The notes below the pieces were generated by a model. That model saw nothing but the letters and a program-made list of their open reading frames with translations, searched no databases and was not told where the DNA came from. Shown one piece after another: positions 59,981 through 64,000 of a stretch of DNA of 64,000 nt. A program made the position numbers and the translations under genes. Within the stretch, counting starts at the first letter, position 1, and each line of letters starts with the position of its first letter. This stretch comes from Sinorhizobium terangae (GTDB lineage Bacteria; Pseudomonadota; Alphaproteobacteria; Rhizobiales; Rhizobiaceae): assembly GCF_009601505.1 (NCBI RefSeq), contig NZ_WITC01000033.1:62001-126000 (forward strand), written 5' to 3'.

Positions 59981-60934
59981 TCAATGCACCTCGATGCGCG
60001 GGCGCTGCAGCAGGCGCTCCATATCGAAGAAGCGCCAGCCGATGAGCGCGACGACGACGCCAATCACGATGAGGAAAAGTGCCAGCGCGGCTCCATAGCC
60101 GTATTGGCCGCTCTCGAAGGCACGACGGTACACGTAGAGCGCATAGACGGTGGTGTCGTAAAATGGACCGCCCTTGGTGAGCAGCAGGATGTATTCGAAG
60201 CTGACCAGCAGCGAGAGTGTCTGGTAGATTGTCACGAAGCTGATCGGCCAACGCAGTGCCGGTAGGGTGATGAAGCGGACCTTCGCCAAGGTTCCGGCTC
60301 CGTCCACCGCTGCGGCGTGGAACAGGTGCTCGGGAATCCCGCGGATCGCGGCGGTGAAGATGATCATGCCCATCGAAGCGCCGATGAAGCCGTTCGAGAT
60401 GATGATGAGCGCAATCGGCGCCGAGGTCAGGAGGTCGAGCGGCGCGTCGAGGCCGAACGCCTGCATGAGCACCTGGTTTACGAGGCCGGCTTCGGTGGGG
60501 CTCACCGCCCACAGCCAGAGTAGGATGTAGAGGACCGACGGGCTCATCCGCGGCAGCAGCCACACACCTCGGAAGAAACTGCCGGAAACATTCCTGATCG
60601 CGGTGGTGGTAATGGCGAGGATCAGGCCAAAGGTCACGTTGAAGATCGCCAGCGTGCCGAAGACATAGACGAACGTTAGTCCGATGACCTGCGACAAGCG
60701 GCGATCGGTTCTAAAAACCTTCTCGTACTGCTCCATGGTGAACTCGCTGATTCGGAGCGAGCGGCTGAGGTCGGTGAACGACACAGTGATGTCGATGATC
60801 ACCGGGACGAGGAAGAAAAGGACTGTGAGGACGATCGCGGGACCGAGAAAGAGCACGAAGTTCGTGCGCCTGCGGACCGCCGATCCCGCACGGCCGCGTC
60901 GCTCGATCGTGAGTTCATCTCTTATCGTCGTCAT
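59981..60934 (-). CDS. ABC permease (UgpA/MalF-like)
   Basis: A 317-aa permease; the ATG at 60934 (M11 of the longest frame) is preceded by GGGA. First membrane segment FVLFLGPAIVLTVLFFLVPV near residue 26. The coupling motif lies near 212 (HAAAVDGAGTLAKVRFITLP), the usual EAA-type sequence of MalF/UgpA proteins. It is 69 bases after the binding-protein stop. Confidence 0.92.
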   Translation of the reverse strand: MTTIRDELTIERRGRAGSAVRRRTNFVLFLGPAIVLTVLFFLVPVIIDITVSFTDLSRSLRISEFTMEQYEKVFRTDRRLSQVIGLTFVYVFGTLAIFNVTFGLILAITTTAIRNVSGSFFRGVWLLPRMSPSVLYILLWLWAVSPTEAGLVNQVLMQAFGLDAPLDLLTSAPIALIIISNGFIGASMGMIIFTAAIRGIPEHLFHAAAVDGAGTLAKVRFITLPALRWPISFVTIYQTLSLLVSFEYILLLTKGGPFYDTTVYALYVYRRAFESGQYGYGAALALFLIVIGVVVALIGWRFFDMERLLQRPRIEVH

Positions 60935-61003
60935 CGTTTGTCCCGCACGGAGGCCGTCTCGCAACCGTCGACCCGTGCGCCGTGCCGACGAGACCGCCCG
61001 GAC

Positions 61004-62377
61004 CTATTTGACGGTCACGTCTTCGAGGGTCGCCGATGCCTCTTCGATGACGAAATCGGCCGCTTGCTCAGCCGACAGCCGCCCGGACTCTATGCCTTGA
61101 ATTCCGGCAAAGATGATGCCGTTAAGCTCGCCAAACTGCGAGTTGTTGGGCAGGAACTTGGTGATCTTGAGCAGTTCCGTTGCCCTGGCGAGCGGCCAGG
61201 CCTTGGCATAGCGCGGGTCCTCGAGTTGCTCGGGTTTGATGCCGAGATGCGTCGTTGTGACCGCATGATCGGTGTTGAGATCGACCGCTGAAGCGTGGCC
61301 AAGCAGGCGGACGGCGAGTTCCGGCTCCTTTGTGTCGGCCGCGATCGCATAGACGATCGGGTGCGTCAGACTGACCGGCGCGCCGCCCTTCTGGGGTGCC
61401 GGCCCGGTGATCCAGCCCCAATCCGCGAAGAATGCCTTCTCGTCCTGCGGCAACCCGTAGGTCGGGAACGCGACGCTGCCGAGGTCCCAGATGCCGTACA
61501 TCCAGAATGCGGCGTTGCCGGTGTAGAATTCCTTGCGCAGCGCGTCGAACTCCATCGCCGTATTGTTGGCCGGGATGACCTTTTCCTTCACCCCGCGCTC
61601 GAACCAGCCGAAGGCGGCAGCAAGCTTGTCGCGCTCGAGGAGCAGCTTGCCGGTTGCCGGATCGACGAAGTCGTTGCCATAGGCGTTGAAGACCATGATG
61701 TAGTCCGGCCCCTTGTTCGGCCGGTGAAGCACGCCGTACTGAGCCTTCGTGTTGTCGACGACCTTCTTGGCGATCTCCAGCACCTCGTCCATCGTCAGGT
61801 CGCCCGACAGCGCCCGCTCCGGCATGGCGTCGACGAAGGCAGCGTCGTAGCCGGCCTCGCGCAGGAGCTTCTTGTTGTAGAAGAACATTCTCGCCTCGGC
61901 GTCCTGCGGAATAGCATAAATGCCGTCGGGACATTTCGCCGATGACCAGAGCGACGGAAAGATCGTGCCGAAGTGCTGAGGGTATTTCGCGATGTAATCA
62001 TCGAGCTTGAGAACGAAGCCATCCTCCTGGAAGGCACAGATCCATTCGTGCGCTGCGATGAAGATATCGGGGCCCTCGCCGATGCCAAATACCTTGAGAA
62101 GCTGCAGTGCATCGTCGTCGAAACCCTTAGCGGGGCTCTCGCGCACGGCAACCTCGACGCGCTTGGGCGAGCCCTCGGCCTCGAGTTCCTTGTTCAACCG
62201 CTCGGCAGCCTTGACCACATTGCCTGGGCGCAGTGGCCCCGACGGATCCTGGCGCGACCAGAGCTCAAGCTTCACAGTTTCTTGCGCCAACAGGGGTGTT
62301 GCTGCAAGGAAGGCCGCACTGCCGGCCGCCAATGCTGCACTCAGAAGCGCAGCCGTTCCGATCCTCCAGTGAATCAT
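61004..62377 (-). CDS. ABC substrate-binding protein (extracellular family 1)
   Basis: A 457-aa periplasmic protein. The ATG at 62377 follows GGGAGGAAA. Signal peptide at residues 1-32 (AALLSAALAAGSAAFLAATP), then ETVKLELWSRQDPSGPLRPG, the SBP family 1 start. Ligand-lobe segments: FGIGEGPDIFIAAHEWICAF near 97 and YAIPQDAEARMFFYNKKLLR near 160. The neighbouring GDPDs suggest glycerol phosphate or glycerophosphodiesters, but the fold also takes sugars and polyols. It begins the operon, controlled from the operator at 62425. Confidence 0.92.
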   Translation of the reverse strand: MIHWRIGTAALLSAALAAGSAAFLAATPLLAQETVKLELWSRQDPSGPLRPGNVVKAAERLNKELEAEGSPKRVEVAVRESPAKGFDDDALQLLKVFGIGEGPDIFIAAHEWICAFQEDGFVLKLDDYIAKYPQHFGTIFPSLWSSAKCPDGIYAIPQDAEARMFFYNKKLLREAGYDAAFVDAMPERALSGDLTMDEVLEIAKKVVDNTKAQYGVLHRPNKGPDYIMVFNAYGNDFVDPATGKLLLERDKLAAAFGWFERGVKEKVIPANNTAMEFDALRKEFYTGNAAFWMYGIWDLGSVAFPTYGLPQDEKAFFADWGWITGPAPQKGGAPVSLTHPIVYAIAADTKEPELAVRLLGHASAVDLNTDHAVTTTHLGIKPEQLEDPRYAKAWPLARATELLKITKFLPNNSQFGELNGIIFAGIQGIESGRLSAEQAADFVIEEASATLEDVTVK

Positions 62378-62424
62378 CTGATTTCCTCCCAGCCGCGACA
62401 CGCTTGCATCGTGCCGTCATTGAC

Positions 62425-62444
62425 TGTTGCAATGCTGTGCAACA
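62425..62444. promoter_or_regulatory. LacI-type operator
   Basis: TGTTGCA-ATGCTG-TGCAACA, perfect 7-bp arms with 6-base centre (20 bp). It lies between the divergent binding-protein gene (start 62377) and lacI-type gene (start 62488), so one site could silence both. Length and symmetry fit a LacI-family operator. Confidence 0.7.
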
Positions 62445-62487
62445 CGATTATGAATGCGCTTTGGGGAATGTCCAGCGGAGTCGAACG

Positions 62488-63525
62488 GTGTCGGATACCA
62501 GAGACAGCAACCCGGGCCGCTTTGTGAGCGCCCACGCGGTCGCCGAGCTTGCCGGCGTGTCCCGGTCGGCGGTTTCGCGGGCCTTCACCCCTGGCGCAAG
62601 CATCGCGCCAGCAACGCTGGCGCGGGTGCGCGAGGCAGCCGCGGCGCTCGGATATCAGGTCAACGATCTCGCACGCGGGCTTCTGGCCAATCGCAGCCGG
62701 CTGGTCGGGCTCGTGACCTCGGACGCCGAAACTCCATTCCGGGCCCAGATGATCGCGGCTCTGTCGCACGCATTGATCGAGCGCTCCAACGTACCGGCGA
62801 TCATCAGCATCGGTCCCACTGCGGACGACATTGCGAATGCAACACGTCAGCTGCTCCGCTATCGGGCGGAGGCTACCGTCTTCCTCTCGGGTTCGCCGCC
62901 GACCAGTCTTGTCGAGCTCACGCGGCGAAATGGACAGCCGCTGATCCTGATCAATCGGGCCGAGACCGGCCTCGACAGCGTCCATTGTGATGACAGGGAC
63001 GGAGCACAGCAGGCCTTCGAGGCCCTGCGCCTGACAGGAGCCTCTCGTTTCGCCGTGATCAACAGGATAAACCCGAGCCCCTCCCTCTTTGCCCGCGAGC
63101 ACGCCTTCGCCGAGTGTGCTGCGGCTTCCGGATTCGAAGCGACGATCGTTCGGGCGGGCCTTGCCGACTATGATGGCGGGCGGGAGGCGGCGCGACAGCT
63201 GCTGGAGAGCGGGCCTGCACCCGACGCGGTCTTCTGTGTGAACGATCTCATGGCATTCGGAACGCTCGACCACTTTCGCGGTGCGGGCTTGCGCGTGCCC
63301 GCCGACGTTTCAGTCATCGGCTTTGACGATGTGCCCGTCGCCGCATGGGCTTCCTACCGTCTGACCACTCTGCGGCAGGATCCACGGCGAATTGCCCATG
63401 ACGTCGTATCGATACTCGACCGGCGCCTCGCCGATCCCGATTCGCCGCCGATTTCGGCCTACGTGCCGGTTGAGCTTGTTGTTCGCGAAACAGTCAGGGC
63501 GCACGGTCTGGAAGTCGTGTCATAA
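62488..63525 (+). CDS. LacI-family transcriptional regulator
   Basis: A 345-aa repressor. The start is GTG at 62488 with GCGGAG 7 bases upstream; a longer frame through the neighbouring gene is a shadow. Helix-turn-helix and hinge, residues 12-60: VSAHAVAELAGVSRSAVSRA and GYQVNDLARGLLANRS; then the periplasmic-binding-like sensor domain (residues 65-340; DAVFCVNDLMAFGTLDHFRG near 238, SVIGFDDVPVAAW near 273). It probably represses the divergent importer and perhaps the following GDPD gene 18 bases away. Confidence 0.93.
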   Translation: MSDTRDSNPGRFVSAHAVAELAGVSRSAVSRAFTPGASIAPATLARVREAAAALGYQVNDLARGLLANRSRLVGLVTSDAETPFRAQMIAALSHALIERSNVPAIISIGPTADDIANATRQLLRYRAEATVFLSGSPPTSLVELTRRNGQPLILINRAETGLDSVHCDDRDGAQQAFEALRLTGASRFAVINRINPSPSLFAREHAFAECAAASGFEATIVRAGLADYDGGREAARQLLESGPAPDAVFCVNDLMAFGTLDHFRGAGLRVPADVSVIGFDDVPVAAWASYRLTTLRQDPRRIAHDVVSILDRRLADPDSPPISAYVPVELVVRETVRAHGLEVVS

Positions 63526-63543
63526 CGATGTAGGATCTCGAAT

Positions 63544-64000
63544 ATGGCCTTCAGCTTCCTTGCCCGCGAAGCGGGACGTGTCCATGTCTGTGGCCACCGC
63601 GGCTACAGCCTCCATTACCCGGAGAATACGTTGCCGGCATTCGAAGCGGCAAAGGCTGCAGGGGCGACCACGGTCGAGATCGACGTGGTGCTGACCGCCG
63701 ACGGTGAGCCGATCATCCTGCACGACCTGACTGTCGACAGGACGACAAACGGACACGGCTTTGTGGCCGACCTCAACCTCGAGCAGATCCGCAGCCTGGA
63801 TGCGGGGGCCTTGTTTCATCCCGCCTTCGCCGGAACGAAGATACCGACCGTGGCGGAGGCGCTCGATTGGGCGAAGGTGCATGACATGGGTATTGTGCTC
63901 GAGATCAAGGAGGCAGAGCGCCCGGACATAGCTGTTGATCAGGTGGCAGCCCTACTGCGATCGACAGGTAGTCTCGACCGGGTCATTGTCATCGGCTTCG
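63544..64000 (+). CDS. Glycerophosphodiester phosphodiesterase, N-terminal part
   Basis: Canonical GDPD, cut by the window end after about 152 codons. The ATG at 63544 follows AGGA. Motifs are intact: HVCGHRGYSLHYPENTLPAF near residue 15 (HRG and PENT), VEIDVVLTADGEPIILHD near 43 (the metal Glu-x-Asp and HD). It cleaves glycerophosphodiesters to glycerol-3-phosphate and an alcohol, matching the importer. Its gene follows lacI by 18 bases, so both may be transcribed together. Confidence 0.92.
   Translation, partial: MAFSFLAREAGRVHVCGHRGYSLHYPENTLPAFEAAKAAGATTVEIDVVLTADGEPIILHDLTVDRTTNGHGFVADLNLEQIRSLDAGALFHPAFAGTKIPTVAEALDWAKVHDMGIVLEIKEAERPDIAVDQVAALLRSTGSLDRVIVIGF

Noticed and set aside
1-64000. 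CRISPR arrays, tRNA, rRNA, repABC origin, nod or nif genes
   Set aside because: Looked for on both strands; no repeat-spacer array, cloverleaf, replication gene or symbiosis gene was recognisable.

Overview
The window reads as part of a large conjugative plasmid (or megaplasmid) of a Sinorhizobium/Ensifer-type alphaproteobacterium. The support is a rhizobial traG-traD-traC / oriT / traA transfer region, a virB-type mating-pair-formation operon headed by a divergent rctA-like repressor, high GC with alphaproteobacterial codon use, many ABC-fed catabolic operons, and an intergenic element resembling the rhizobial RIME1 repeat. No replication genes, rRNA, tRNA or CRISPR array were seen. Family assignments come from reading the sequence only; no database search was run.

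Layout. (1) 1-8207, DNA-processing and quorum-sensing block: partial traG, traD and traC on the minus strand; a MOBQ/Ti-type oriT in the leader of a very long traA; an unknown gene just downstream of traA; a LuxI-type AHL synthase with a lux-box-like dyad upstream; then an OmpR-type regulator with a degenerate receiver. (2) 8243-20808, a catabolic island: amidohydrolase, two MmgE/PrpD proteins, an ornithine-cyclodeaminase-family enzyme, a nitrilase-family hydrolase, an RraA-like protein, a TauD-like dioxygenase and a complete polyamine-type ABC importer. (3) 21142-24607: MNT-HEPN protein, LysR regulator, a TraR-like LuxR protein, an IS256-family scar and rctA. (4) 24703-34798: a continuous T4SS operon, trbM-like, virB1-virB5, eexN-like, virB6-virB11. 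(5) 34799-36497: a graveyard of gene fragments. (6) 36498-38467: an AT-richer two-gene cassette (PLP dehydratase plus OCD-family reductase). (7) 38698-55912: amine/amino-acid catabolism with an oligopeptide-type ABC importer, an Lrp regulator, FAD oxidases, an aminotransferase, aldehyde dehydrogenases and a tartrate-dehydrogenase-like enzyme. (8) 55913-64000: a truncated Vgb-like gene, then a LacI-controlled sugar/glycerophosphate-type ABC importer flanked by two glycerophosphodiester phosphodiesterases, the second cut by the window end.

How it works together (inference). TraA would nick oriT, TraG would couple the relaxosome to the VirB channel, and RctA would keep the virB operon silent. 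The AHL synthase and the LuxR protein add a possible population-density input, but they lie about 16 kb apart with the catabolic island between them. The two C-terminal repeats of TraA look like tandem BID-type secretion signals. Points most worth a second look: the degenerate response regulator next to luxI, the LuxR protein that keeps every AHL-contact residue but has Gln at the usual invariant Glu of its DNA-binding domain, and the undescribed enzyme combination in the island.
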